Shown: positions 1 through 5,300, counted from the stretch's first letter. The stretch: 5,300 bases of DNA from Desulfobulbaceae bacterium (GCA_030632405.1 DAOVUU010000219.1:1-5300); one strand, 5' to 3'. The notes: generated by a model from the sequence alone, not told the origin. Translations and numbers: made by a program.

Positions 1-128
1 CCCCGGATATAAGGTGCATTATGTAATGCATCTCCTGGTTTCTGTAAAGGGTATGTCAGCAGCGGAATGTTGCAAGCTGAAAAATTTTATAATTTTTTGT
101 TTATAGTATATAGCAACGACCTGGGCAG
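1..128. other. Region downstream of clpB, left window edge
   Basis: This stretch lies just past the clpB stop and contains no gene I can confirm. An inverted repeat sits at 12-33. An AT-only hairpin at 80-97 (AAAAATT, loop TTAT, AATTTTT) could act as a weak end signal for clpB, but it has no GC stem. On the minus strand, ATG codons at 29-31 and 17-19 are in one frame that stays open to the edge. An AGGAG (32-36) touches the first ATG and lies 12 nt from the second, so neither spacing is good. On the plus strand one frame is open from base 2 to a TAG at 104-106, which could be the tail of a convergent gene. Neither reading has enough sequence to recognise a family. Confidence 0.4.
12..33. repeat. 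Inverted repeat, 10-bp arms with 2-bp centre
   Basis: The arms are AGGTGCATTA and TAATGCATCT around a TG centre. They are complementary at every position except one G/T pair, and the inner 7 bp (TGCATTA/TAATGCA) are perfect. The two-base centre makes it look more like a binding site for a dimeric regulator than a transcript hairpin, and no T-run follows on either strand. It overlaps the possible start of a leftward gene, so an operator role is conceivable, but this is inference. Confidence 0.4.
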
Positions 129-2732
129 TTACGAACGTCTCTGTATCGAAAAATTCAGACCTTTGCTGCTTCCTTCTATGATGATATGATCACCTTCCGT
201 GAAATCCCCGTTCAGCAGGTTTATTGCCAGCTGATCTTCAAGCGAGCGCTGGATTGCCCTTTTAAGCGGTCTGGCGCCAAAGAAGCGGTTGTATCCACTC
301 TCTACCAGAAAGTGTTTCGCCGACTCACGGATAATGAGCTCTATTTTCCGGTCTTTCAGTCGGTTGACGAGTTTTTTGAGCTGGATGTCAACAATTTTCA
401 GCATATCTTCTTTGTCCAGACTGGAAAAAATTATCGTTTCATCTATCCTGTTTAGAAACTCCGGTTTGAAATTACTGTAGAGTAATTCGTCTATGTGTTT
501 ATGAATAGAAGCTTTGTCCAGATTATCTTCAGTCATTTTCATAATCAGCTGGCTACCGAGATTCGAGGTCATGATGAGAATTGAGTTCTTGAAATCGACG
601 GTTTTTCCTTTTCCATCCGTCATTCTCCCATCATCTAACACCTGTAGAAGTACATTGAAAACATCGGGATGAGCTTTTTCTATTTCATCAAAAAGAATAA
701 CTGAATACGGTCTGCGTCTAACCGCTTCTGTAAGATATCCTCCCTCTTCGTAGCCGACATACCCGGGAGGAGCTCCAATGAGTCGTGCCACTGAATGTTT
801 TTCCATGAATTCGGACATATCTATCCGGATCATCGCCTGCTCATCGTCGAAAAGGAAATCCGCCAGAGATTTTGCAAGTTCCGTTTTACCGACTCCTGTC
901 GGGCCGAGGAAAATGAAAGAACCCAGAGGGCGATCGGGGTCCTGCAGCCCTGCCCGTGCTCTTCTTACCGCATTTGAAACAGCAACTATGGCATCTTTCT
1001 GGCCAATGACACGCCTGCCCAATACTTCCTCTGCATGCACCAATTTATCCTTTTCACCCTCGAGCAGTTTGTCGGTTGGAATTCCTGTCCATTTCGCTAC
1101 AACGGATGCAACATCCTCAGCCGAAACCTCTTCTTTGAGCATCATCTGTTCGGACTGGATTTCCTTGAGGGTCATATTGCCCTGTTCCAGCTCTTTTTCC
1201 AGCTGGACAATCTGGCCATATCTGAGCTCAGCCACAAGGCTCAGGTCACCGGCTCTTTCAGCATTTTTTTCTTTTATATGTGCTGCATCAATTTTTTCTT
1301 TAATATTGCGTATGTTTTGGATTGTGTCTTTCTCCAGTGTCCACTGGCCTTTTATTGAAATAAGTTCATCATCCAGGTCGGCCAGTTTCTTTTTTGATTC
1401 TTCGAGTCGGGCCACGGATGCCTTGTCTGTCTCTTTTTTCAGAGCTTCCTGTTCTATTTCGAGTTTGATTTTTTGCCTTTCCAGCTGGTCAATTTCGGCA
1501 GGCATTGAATCAATTTCGATGCGAAGTTTGGATGCTGCTTCGTCAATAAGGTCAATTGCTTTGTCCGGCAGGAACCTGTCGGTGATGTAGCGGTTGGAGA
1601 GGATAACAGCGGCAACGGTTGCGCTATCCTGAATTCGGACACCATGGTGGATTTCATATTTTTCCTTAATTCCTCTCAGGATGGCAATGGTATCTTCCAC
1701 CGTGGGTTCCTGGACATACACAGGTTGAAATCTTCTCTCGAGCGCGCTGTCTTTTTCAATATGTTTTCTGTATTCATCAAGTGTCGTTGCACCAATGCAG
1801 TGGAGCTCACCTCTTGCTAATGCGGGTTTAAGCATATTGGAGGCATCCATGGCACCCTCGGTGGCACCGGCACCGACAATGGTGTGTATTTCATCAATGA
1901 AAAGTATAATTTCGCCTGCTTTTTCCTCGACTTCTTTCAAGACTGCCTTCAGCCTCTCTTCGAATTCACCTCTATACTTCGCTCCGGCGATAAGTGATCC
2001 GATATCCAGGGTGATTACCTGTTTGTTTTGTATGGTTGACGGGATATCACCATTAACGATTCGCTGAGCCAGTCCTTCGGCAATTGCAGTTTTTCCAACC
2101 CCCGGTTCGCCTATGAGTATGGGGTTGTTTTTAGTCCTTCTGGATAGAACTTGTATTATTCTACGGACTTCCTCATCTCGGCCTATTACCGGATCGATTT
2201 TTCCCTGTCGCGCGATGTTGGTTAAGTTATGCCCGTATTTTTCAAGTGCCTGATATTTTTCTTCGGGGTACTGGTCTGTGACTCTGTGACTTCCGCGGAT
2301 AGCTGAGAGTGCCTGAAGAAAGTTTTTTTCATCAATACCACGATTAGTGAGGACTTTGAAAAATTCACTTTTCCTGTCTTTGAATGCTGCCAGAAAGAGA
2401 TGCTCCTGGCTGATATATTCGTCCTGCATCTGCCTGGCGACAGAAAATGAGCTGTCAAACAATTTTTTTAAATTTTGCGATGCGTAACTTTGTCCAACAC
2501 CCTGTCCCGAAACCTGGGGTATATCTTTTAAAAGTTGATTTATATCATTGAGTAGCAGGGAAGGGTCGCTGCCAAGTTTTTTTAATACGGGGACAACAAC
2601 GCTGTCCGGCTGCATTAAAATGGCTTTGCCCAGATGTGCGACTTGAATTTCCTGATGGTTGCCGTCCTGGGCAAGTTGTTGTGCTGCCTGAATTGTTTCC
2701 TGGGATTTGTGTGTGAATTTGTCAAATTGCAT
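129..2732 (-). CDS. clpB: ATP-dependent protein disaggregase ClpB (Hsp100)
   Basis: ClpB is a cytoplasmic hexameric AAA+ machine that, with DnaK/DnaJ/GrpE, pulls polypeptides out of aggregates after heat stress. The 867 residues match the usual full length (about 860). Visible order: Clp N-domain (about 1-145); NBD1 with Walker A GEPGVGKT (208-215), Walker B ILFIDE (276-281) and pore loop YRGEFEER (253-260); a middle coiled-coil domain (about 401-530) that separates ClpB from ClpA; NBD2 with Walker A GPTGVGKT (610-617), Walker B ILFDE (679-683), pore loop [13 protein letters not shown] (653-665), NRID arginine-finger region (761-764) and sensor-2 GARPLKR (819-825). All catalytic residues are present. 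The ATG start has a GGGAGG ribosome site 6 nt upstream (2739-2744). The internal GTG start used in E. coli for the short ClpB form is not kept: the equivalent Val151 codon is GTC. The gene has its own promoter and no partner gene in this window. Confidence 0.98.
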   Translation of the reverse strand: MQFDKFTHKSQETIQAAQQLAQDGNHQEIQVAHLGKAILMQPDSVVVPVLKKLGSDPSLLLNDINQLLKDIPQVSGQGVGQSYASQNLKKLFDSSFSVARQMQDEYISQEHLFLAAFKDRKSEFFKVLTNRGIDEKNFLQALSAIRGSHRVTDQYPEEKYQALEKYGHNLTNIARQGKIDPVIGRDEEVRRIIQVLSRRTKNNPILIGEPGVGKTAIAEGLAQRIVNGDIPSTIQNKQVITLDIGSLIAGAKYRGEFEERLKAVLKEVEEKAGEIILFIDEIHTIVGAGATEGAMDASNMLKPALARGELHCIGATTLDEYRKHIEKDSALERRFQPVYVQEPTVEDTIAILRGIKEKYEIHHGVRIQDSATVAAVILSNRYITDRFLPDKAIDLIDEAASKLRIEIDSMPAEIDQLERQKIKLEIEQEALKKETDKASVARLEESKKKLADLDDELISIKGQWTLEKDTIQNIRNIKEKIDAAHIKEKNAERAGDLSLVAELRYGQIVQLEKELEQGNMTLKEIQSEQMMLKEEVSAEDVASVVAKWTGIPTDKLLEGEKDKLVHAEEVLGRRVIGQKDAIVAVSNAVRRARAGLQDPDRPLGSFIFLGPTGVGKTELAKSLADFLFDDEQAMIRIDMSEFMEKHSVARLIGAPPGYVGYEEGGYLTEAVRRRPYSVILFDEIEKAHPDVFNVLLQVLDDGRMTDGKGKTVDFKNSILIMTSNLGSQLIMKMTEDNLDKASIHKHIDELLYSNFKPEFLNRIDETIIFSSLDKEDMLKIVDIQLKKLVNRLKDRKIELIIRESAKHFLVESGYNRFFGARPLKRAIQRSLEDQLAINLLNGDFTEGDHIIIEGSSKGLNFSIQRRS

Positions 2733-2760
2733 TGTGTTCCTCCCTTCGACGTGGCTGGAT

Positions 2761-2766
2761 AAAAAA
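2761..2766 (-). promoter_or_regulatory. U-tract in clpB leader, possible fourU-like thermometer strand
   Basis: The clpB mRNA leader contains UUUUUU here. It can pair with GAGGAA (complement of 2737-2742), which overlaps the ribosome binding site, leaving a loop of about 18 nt. The pairs would be U-A, U-A, U-G, U-G, U-A and U-G, resembling fourU RNA thermometers that open at high temperature. Runs of U pair easily by chance, so this is speculation from the sequence and the heat-shock role of the gene. Confidence 0.2.
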
Positions 2767-2806
2767 GCCCCAAAAGTTGTCTGGCCCTATTTTTGATTAC
2801 GCTGAG

Positions 2807-2836
2807 AAGATAAGGATGCAGGGGAGGGGTGTCAAG
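2807..2836 (-). promoter_or_regulatory. clpB promoter, sigma70-type with overlapping sigma32-like boxes
   Basis: On the minus strand a perfect -35 TTGACA (2830-2835) is followed after exactly 17 bp by TATCTT (2807-2812), 4 of 6 matches to the -10 consensus. The same DNA reads as a heat-shock promoter: CTTGACA (2830-2836), 14 bp, then CCTTATCT (2808-2815), close to the sigma32 pattern CTTGAAA and CCCCATNT. It lies just after the terminator of the preceding gene and predicts a leader of about 65-70 nt. Which sigma factor uses it cannot be decided by reading. Confidence 0.6.
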
Positions 2837-2846
2837 AAATTGACAC
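2829..2846. promoter_or_regulatory. Perfect 7+7 inverted repeat over the clpB -35 box (candidate operator)
   Basis: The arms GTGTCAA and TTGACAC flank a GAAA centre with no mismatch. One arm contains the clpB -35 hexamer, so a dimeric protein bound here would block or modify RNA polymerase binding. It does not match CIRCE (TTAGCACTC with a 9-bp spacer). The binding protein is unknown. Confidence 0.4.
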
Positions 2847-2860
2847 ACACGGGCTTGTGC

Positions 2861-2897
2861 AAAAAAAACCGACAGACTTCCAGTTGAAGCCTGTCGG
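2861..2897 (-). terminator. Intrinsic terminator of the hesB-like selenoprotein gene
   Basis: Read on the minus strand, CCGACAG pairs with CTGTCGG (7 bp). The stem continues through one G-U pair and four more pairs (CTTC with GAAG) to a 5-base loop, then eight T residues follow. The stem starts 75 nt after the selenoprotein stop codon. It separates that gene from clpB, so the two are independent transcription units. Confidence 0.9.
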
Positions 2898-2972
2898 CAC
2901 AATTCACTTCAAAAACCAACTATCTACTGATTTGAAGGAAGCAAATCAATTCTGAAAAAACATCTGGTTAGA

Positions 2973-3314
2973 TCATCCACAACCACCGGAACCGCATGAA
3001 CCAGAGCTGCAGCCACCAGCACCATTGATTGGGTTGGTGGAAGTTATGCCGAAACCGGAGCGTGGTCCTGCATCAACAAAATCTACGGTGATTCCACCGC
3101 ATGTTGTCATAAGACTTCCTTCTACCAAAAACTTGAGAGAATCATTCTCGAAAACCTGATCACTTTCTTTTGGCTCATCCAGAGCCAATCCAAGGGATGG
3201 CCCGGATCAGCCACCCTGCATGAGAGCAATACGCAGTGCAGAATCGATACTGTTCTGCTCCATGTACTCTTTTAACTTTTCAACAGCTAAGTCTGTTACA
3301 TTGAATTCAGACAT
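2973..3314 (-). CDS. HesB/IscA-like selenoprotein, in-frame UGA read as Sec36
   Basis: The reading frame runs from ATG at 3312-3314 through an in-frame TGA (3207-3209) to the stop at 2973, giving 113 residues. An AAGG ribosome site lies 9 nt before the ATG. The protein resembles A-type Fe-S carriers (IscA/SufA/ErpA/HesB): LRIALMQGG, then U36, then SGPSLGLALDEP, matching the family's G-C-S-G segment with selenocysteine replacing the first conserved Cys. The motif DQVFEND (52-58), typical of the fold, follows. Further Cys are at 72, 102, 107 and 112; the last three sit in a Gly/Ser-rich tail in place of the usual CGC pair. HesB-like selenoproteins are known from Desulfobacterota, but their function is unsettled; Fe-S or redox chemistry in the cytoplasm is likely. 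The gene stands alone: own terminator, divergent from pfk. Alternatives are a Cys-to-stop mutation (pseudogene) or a short protein from TTG 3188. Both are less likely because similarity continues on both sides and a SECIS-like hairpin is present. Starting at TTG would also remove the active-site segment. Expression needs SelA, SelB, SelC and SelD, which are not in this window. Confidence 0.9.
3170..3188 (-). promoter_or_regulatory. Bacterial SECIS-like hairpin after the Sec codon
   Basis: The mRNA reads UUGGCUC, loop UGGAU, GAGCCAA: a perfect 7-bp stem with a 5-base loop carrying G at its second and third positions. It begins 18 nt after the UGA and the loop lies 25 nt after it. Known bacterial SECIS elements lie inside the coding region just after UGA, with a small G-containing apical loop about 16-37 nt away, so position and shape fit SelB recruitment. 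A competing weaker pairing (TCCGGG with TCTGGA, right after the UGA) is also possible. Confidence 0.75.
3207..3209 (-). other. Selenocysteine codon (UGA, Sec36)
   Basis: This in-frame TGA falls between Gly35 and Ser37 at the position of the first ligand Cys of IscA-family proteins. A TGC or TGT here would give the normal G-C-S-G motif. Automatic gene callers will read it as a stop and report only the downstream fragment or miss the gene. Confidence 0.88.
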
Positions 3315-3401
3315 GAAGTGCAGCCTTAAAATTAATGATAACTAAACCCGATAAACGGGAAAAATCAGGACTTGGTTCAGTACCCTTTGAGGAGTAGCAA
3401 A

Positions 3402-3497
3402 ATGGAAATAATCTTCAGGCATTTTATACCGATCCACACCGGAATATATCCTTGTCCCTGGTACATTGTACTTATTTATATTTGCATACAAAGATAA
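3402..3497 (+). CDS. Possible 31-residue small protein, unrecognised
   Basis: ATG at 3402 is preceded by TGAGGAG (3388-3394) with a 7-nt spacer, a textbook ribosome site, and the frame ends at TAA 3495-3497. The predicted peptide is rich in Ile, Tyr and Phe, with two Cys and a hydrophobic stretch near its end (WYIVLIYICI, 20-29) that could be a short membrane segment. No family is recognised. A frame this short occurs easily by chance in AT-rich DNA, so the good ribosome site is the only real support. Confidence 0.22.
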   Translation: MEIIFRHFIPIHTGIYPCPWYIVLIYICIQR

Positions 3498-3553
3498 GGA
3501 GTGGCAGTCATTAGTCAATCCACCTTATGTTAAAAATATTACGAAGTTTAGAA

Positions 3554-3575
3554 TATTCAAGTTTTTTATTGAATA
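3554..3575. repeat. AT-rich inverted repeat, 7-bp arms
   Basis: TATTCAA and TTGAATA are perfectly complementary around the 8-base centre GTTTTTTA. The stem has only one G-C pair per arm region, so as RNA it would be weak, and no T-run follows it. It may be a protein site or chance in AT-rich DNA. Confidence 0.3.
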
Positions 3576-3708
3576 GGTCCCTGCCGGAGCAACCGATAAA
3601 ATTTTAAATTACTGTTATTTCCACATATTGGGCTTCGTGGCAATGTTAAAAGTTTTTCGGTAATAAACCCGATGGAGAGGTTTTTATAACCCTGTTAAGA
3701 GGGACAAA

Positions 3709-3825
3709 ATGAATAAAAGTTCCGCAAATAGATTGAAAAACTGTATACAGATGTGCAATATGGATAGAATAGAGATAAGGTCATTCAAATTCAATATCAG
3801 ATCAGCATTCTCCAACAGGAGTTGA
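3709..3825 (+). CDS. Possible 38-residue leader peptide or small protein before pfk
   Basis: ATG at 3709 follows AAGAGGGA (3697-3704) at about 5 nt, and the frame runs to TGA 3823-3825, just 31 nt before the pfk ATG. The product would be basic and polar, rich in Asn, Ser, Arg and Ile, with two Cys (12 and 16), and resembles no family I know. It could be an upstream ORF affecting pfk expression, or simply a chance frame. The good ribosome site and placement in the pfk leader are the only support. Confidence 0.22.
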   Translation: MNKSSANRLKNCIQMCNMDRIEIRSFKFNIRSAFSNRS

Positions 3826-3842
3826 GGGAGTGTTATATATTC

Positions 3843-3849
3843 AGAGGAG
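3843..3849 (+). promoter_or_regulatory. pfkA: Ribosome binding site fixing the pfk start
   Basis: AGAGGAG lies 7 nt before ATG 3857. It supports that ATG over an in-frame GTG at 3830, which has a purine-rich sequence directly against it with no proper spacing. The ATG also places the first beta strand (KKIVISTGGGD) right at the N-terminus, as in other phosphofructokinases. Confidence 0.8.
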
Positions 3850-3856
3850 TTTTAAT

Positions 3857-4978
3857 ATGAAAAAAATTGTCATATCAACAGGTGGTGGTGATGCCCCGGG
3901 ATTGAATGCAGTAATCTATTCAGTTGTTCATACCTGTTATCGCAGGGGATGGGAGGTATATGGCAGCAGAAGCGGGTATGGAGGTTTTCTTGATATTGAT
4001 GAGATGGTTCGCCTGACACTGAAAGATGTGGAAGGTATCTATTCTGCCGGAGGCACTATCCTGGGATCGACCAACAAAGGAAATCCTTTCAGCAGGCCGG
4101 TCGAAAATCTGGCGGGTGAGATTCAAATAGTTGATACATCAGATAAGATTCTTAGAAATTTTAAGCGGATGGGCTTCGATTGCCATATTGCCATAGGGGG
4201 AGACGGTAGTCTTGAGATTGCCCACCGTTTTGCCGAAAAAGGAATGCCGGTAATAGGTGTACCCAAAACCATAGACAATGACCTTGAAGAGACCAGCAGG
4301 ACCTTTGGCTTTGATACGGCTGTTTCTACTGCGACCGATGCTCTTGATAAACTGCACTCTACCGCTAAATCCCATGATAGAGTCTTTGTTGTTGAGGTGA
4401 TGGGCCGTGATTCCGGCTGGATAGCCCTCTACTCGGGTATTTCCGGTGGGGCCGATGTTATTCTTCTGCCGGAAATCCCCTTTGATATTGAAGAGGTGTG
4501 TAATAAAATTGCCGACAATGAACTGCGTGACAAAGACTATTCGATTGTCGTGGTAGCAGAGGGTGCAGCGACCAAAGATGGTCAGGTTTTCAATAAAGGA
4601 CAGGGAGAGATGGGACGCGATGAAGTGATCCTTGGCGGAGTCGGGGAGTGGGTCGCCTCCGAGGTACGGAAGCGAACAGACAAAGATTCCAGATCCCTCG
4701 TTCTGGGACATTTGCAGCGAGGTGGGTCGCCCACTACTTTTGACCGACTGCTGGCTTTACGCTTTGGGGCTGCTGCCGTCCGTCTTGTAGAAGAAAAGAT
4801 TTTTGATCATATGGTAGCGTTAAAGGATTCAAAAATGGTAGCTGTCCCAATCGCTGATGCTATCAAAAGGAGAAAAAAAGTGGATCTTAACAGTGATAAA
4901 ATTTTGACGGCACGTGAAATTGGAATTTGTCTGGGTGATAACCCTAAAAATGACAGTAAGAAGGGAAATGAAGAGTGA
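3857..4978 (+). CDS. pfkA: 6-phosphofructokinase, group III type, probably ATP-dependent
   Basis: The enzyme phosphorylates fructose 6-phosphate to fructose 1,6-bisphosphate, the committed step of glycolysis, in the cytoplasm. The 373 residues exceed the E. coli enzyme (320) and fit the longer group III proteins. Motifs: TGGGDAPGLNAVI (8-20, phosphate-binding loop), GGDGS (114-118), PKTIDND (136-142, catalytic base Asp140), MGRDSGW (182-188), AEGA (234-237, Glu235) and GHLQRGGSP (284-292, substrate Arg288). The donor-selecting positions are Gly117 (E. coli 104) and Lys137 (E. coli 124). Gly at 104 normally means ATP, Asp means pyrophosphate, and Lys124 is common to pyrophosphate enzymes and some ATP-dependent group III enzymes. 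ATP is therefore more likely, but pyrophosphate use is not excluded. The C-terminal tail after about 360 is polar and probably disordered. The stop overlaps the start of the next gene, suggesting an operon. Confidence 0.95.
   Translation: MKKIVISTGGGDAPGLNAVIYSVVHTCYRRGWEVYGSRSGYGGFLDIDEMVRLTLKDVEGIYSAGGTILGSTNKGNPFSRPVENLAGEIQIVDTSDKILRNFKRMGFDCHIAIGGDGSLEIAHRFAEKGMPVIGVPKTIDNDLEETSRTFGFDTAVSTATDALDKLHSTAKSHDRVFVVEVMGRDSGWIALYSGISGGADVILLPEIPFDIEEVCNKIADNELRDKDYSIVVVAEGAATKDGQVFNKGQGEMGRDEVILGGVGEWVASEVRKRTDKDSRSLVLGHLQRGGSPTTFDRLLALRFGAAAVRLVEEKIFDHMVALKDSKMVAVPIADAIKRRKKVDLNSDKILTAREIGICLGDNPKNDSKKGNEE
4958..4966 (+). promoter_or_regulatory. Ribosome binding site of the endonuclease III-like gene
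   Basis: AAGAAGGGA inside the last codons of pfk lies 8 nt before GTG 4975. It supports the GTG as start. The nearby ATG at 4968 is in another frame and meets a stop after eight codons. Confidence 0.6.
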
Positions 4979-5300
4979 GAGAGCGCCGCAGTAACTGCTA
5001 TCATGAAGCATATGATTTGCTCTACTCCCATTTTGGATCACAGGACTGGTGGCCGGGAGAAACGCCACTTGAGGTGATGGTAGGTGCGGTTTTGACGCAG
5101 AATACAAACTGGAAAAATGTTACAAAGGCAATAGAAAATCTGCGGCAGGCGGGAATGCTTGACTACCCCCGACTGCTTGAACTGCCTGTCAACCAGCTGG
5201 CAGAATATATCCGGCCCTCAGGGTATTATAATCTCAAGGCAAAGAGGCTGCATAATCTGCTGGAGATGATCAATATCAGCTACAATGGCCAGCTGGATTA
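4975..5300 (+). CDS. Endonuclease III-family DNA glycosylase, N-terminal part (cut by window edge)
   Basis: The frame opens at GTG 4975, whose last bases form the pfk stop (GTGA, 4-bp overlap), and stays open to the right edge, giving 108 residues. The segment DWWPGETPLEVMVGAVLTQN (24-43) is typical of HhH-GPD glycosylases annotated as endonuclease III domain proteins, related to MagIII 3-methyladenine glycosylase and to Nth. LTQNT (40-44) matches the family's LSxQT-like helix, and PSGYYNLKAKRL (81-92) matches the E. coli Nth segment around GLYNSKA. Such enzymes remove damaged bases in base excision repair. The helix-hairpin-helix, catalytic Asp (and Lys if bifunctional) and the four-Cys Fe-S cluster site lie beyond the window, so damage specificity and AP-lyase activity cannot be judged. 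The WWP...ETP form suggests the MagIII-like branch rather than true Nth. The overlap with pfk implies translational coupling. Confidence 0.88.
   Translation, partial: MRERRSNCYHEAYDLLYSHFGSQDWWPGETPLEVMVGAVLTQNTNWKNVTKAIENLRQAGMLDYPRLLELPVNQLAEYIRPSGYYNLKAKRLHNLLEMINISYNGQLD

Larger units (their letters stand above)
3315..3856. other. Long divergent intergenic region (hesB-like / pfk)
   Basis: These 540 AT-rich bases separate the divergent selenoprotein and pfk genes and must hold both promoters. I see no clear sigma70 or sigma54 promoter. The best -10 for the leftward gene is TATCAT (3335-3340), with only a poor -35. Small structures present: CCCG/CGGG hairpin (3347-3359), the palindrome GTACATTGTAC (3461-3471), an AT hairpin with 7-bp arms (3554-3575), and CTGTATACAG (3741-3750). 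Two tiny ORFs are listed separately. No tRNA, rRNA, CRISPR, IS end or known riboswitch was recognised. Confidence 0.6.

Noticed and set aside
778..1590. Long plus-strand open frame (270 codons) opposite clpB
   Set aside because: It lies wholly antisense to conserved clpB sequence, its translation is Ser-rich low-complexity with no motif, and no suitable ribosome site is seen. It is a shadow of the ClpB reading frame.
2615..2902. Minus-strand open frame spanning the clpB promoter and the terminator
   Set aside because: It runs through a strong terminator hairpin and the clpB start in another frame, has no recognisable motif, and is a chance frame.
2973..3188. Stand-alone 71-residue protein starting at TTG 3188
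   Set aside because: It begins in the middle of the HesB/IscA fold. The same frame continues upstream through one TGA to a proper ATG with a ribosome site, and the missing part contains the conserved active-site segment.
2973..3314. HesB-like gene as a nonsense pseudogene
   Set aside because: The only interruption is TGA exactly at the conserved Cys, both flanks are intact and family-like, a SECIS-like hairpin follows, and the gene has a strong terminator. Decay would rarely produce this combination.
3343..3673. Direct repeat TAAACCCGAT at 3343-3352 and 3664-3673
   Set aside because: Ten identical bases in a region of this size and composition can occur by chance, and nothing typical of an attachment site or target duplication accompanies them.
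3741..3750. CTGTATACAG as a LexA box
   Set aside because: LexA sites of the CTGT/ACAG type need eight bases between half-sites; here there are two. It is also a short palindrome inside AT-rich DNA.
3830..3856. Upstream GTG start for phosphofructokinase
   Set aside because: It adds nine residues not expected before the first beta strand and lacks a spaced ribosome site, while ATG 3857 has AGAGGAG at 7 nt.
3315..3856. Riboswitch, tRNA or other structured RNA in the intergenic gap
   Set aside because: I looked for tRNA arms and c-di-GMP (GEMM) style motifs and found none. The hairpins present are short and AT-rich.

Overview
The window looks like a chromosomal segment of a Gram-negative anaerobe, most likely a member of the Desulfobacterota (old Deltaproteobacteria, sulfate-reducer-like). 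I infer this from a HesB/IscA-like protein whose key cysteine is encoded as selenocysteine (UGA), a type known mainly from that group, next to a long group III-type phosphofructokinase and ordinary housekeeping genes. Base composition is moderate, and nothing in the window suggests an integrated mobile element. No exact genus can be named from the sequence alone.

Layout, left to right. Positions 1-128 lie downstream of clpB and hold an inverted repeat, an AT-only hairpin and possibly the first codons of a leftward gene. Positions 129-2732 (minus strand) encode a complete ClpB disaggregase. Its upstream region carries a good promoter (TTGACA, 17 bp, TATCTT, with an overlapping sigma32-like reading) and a perfect 7+7 inverted repeat over the -35 box. 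A strong intrinsic terminator at 2861-2897 closes the next gene, so clpB is transcribed on its own.

Positions 2973-3314 (minus strand) are the main discovery. A simple ORF search shows only a 71-codon fragment beginning at a TTG. Reading through the in-frame TGA at 3207-3209 gives one 113-residue HesB/IscA-fold protein with selenocysteine exactly where A-type Fe-S carriers have their first conserved Cys. A perfect 7-bp hairpin with a UGGAU loop begins 18 nt after the UGA and fits a bacterial SECIS element.

Positions 3315-3856 are a long AT-rich divergent intergenic region. It contains two very short ORFs with good Shine-Dalgarno sequences (31 and 38 codons, both unproven) and several small palindromes. 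Positions 3857-4978 (plus strand) encode a 6-phosphofructokinase with the Gly104/Lys124 residue combination. It overlaps by 4 bp (GTGA) an endonuclease III-family DNA glycosylase that runs off the right edge, so these two probably form an operon.

The genes do not form one obvious pathway: protein disaggregation (clpB), a probable Fe-S or redox selenoprotein, glycolysis (pfk) and base excision repair. The selenoprotein is the item most likely to be mis-annotated and most worth following up.
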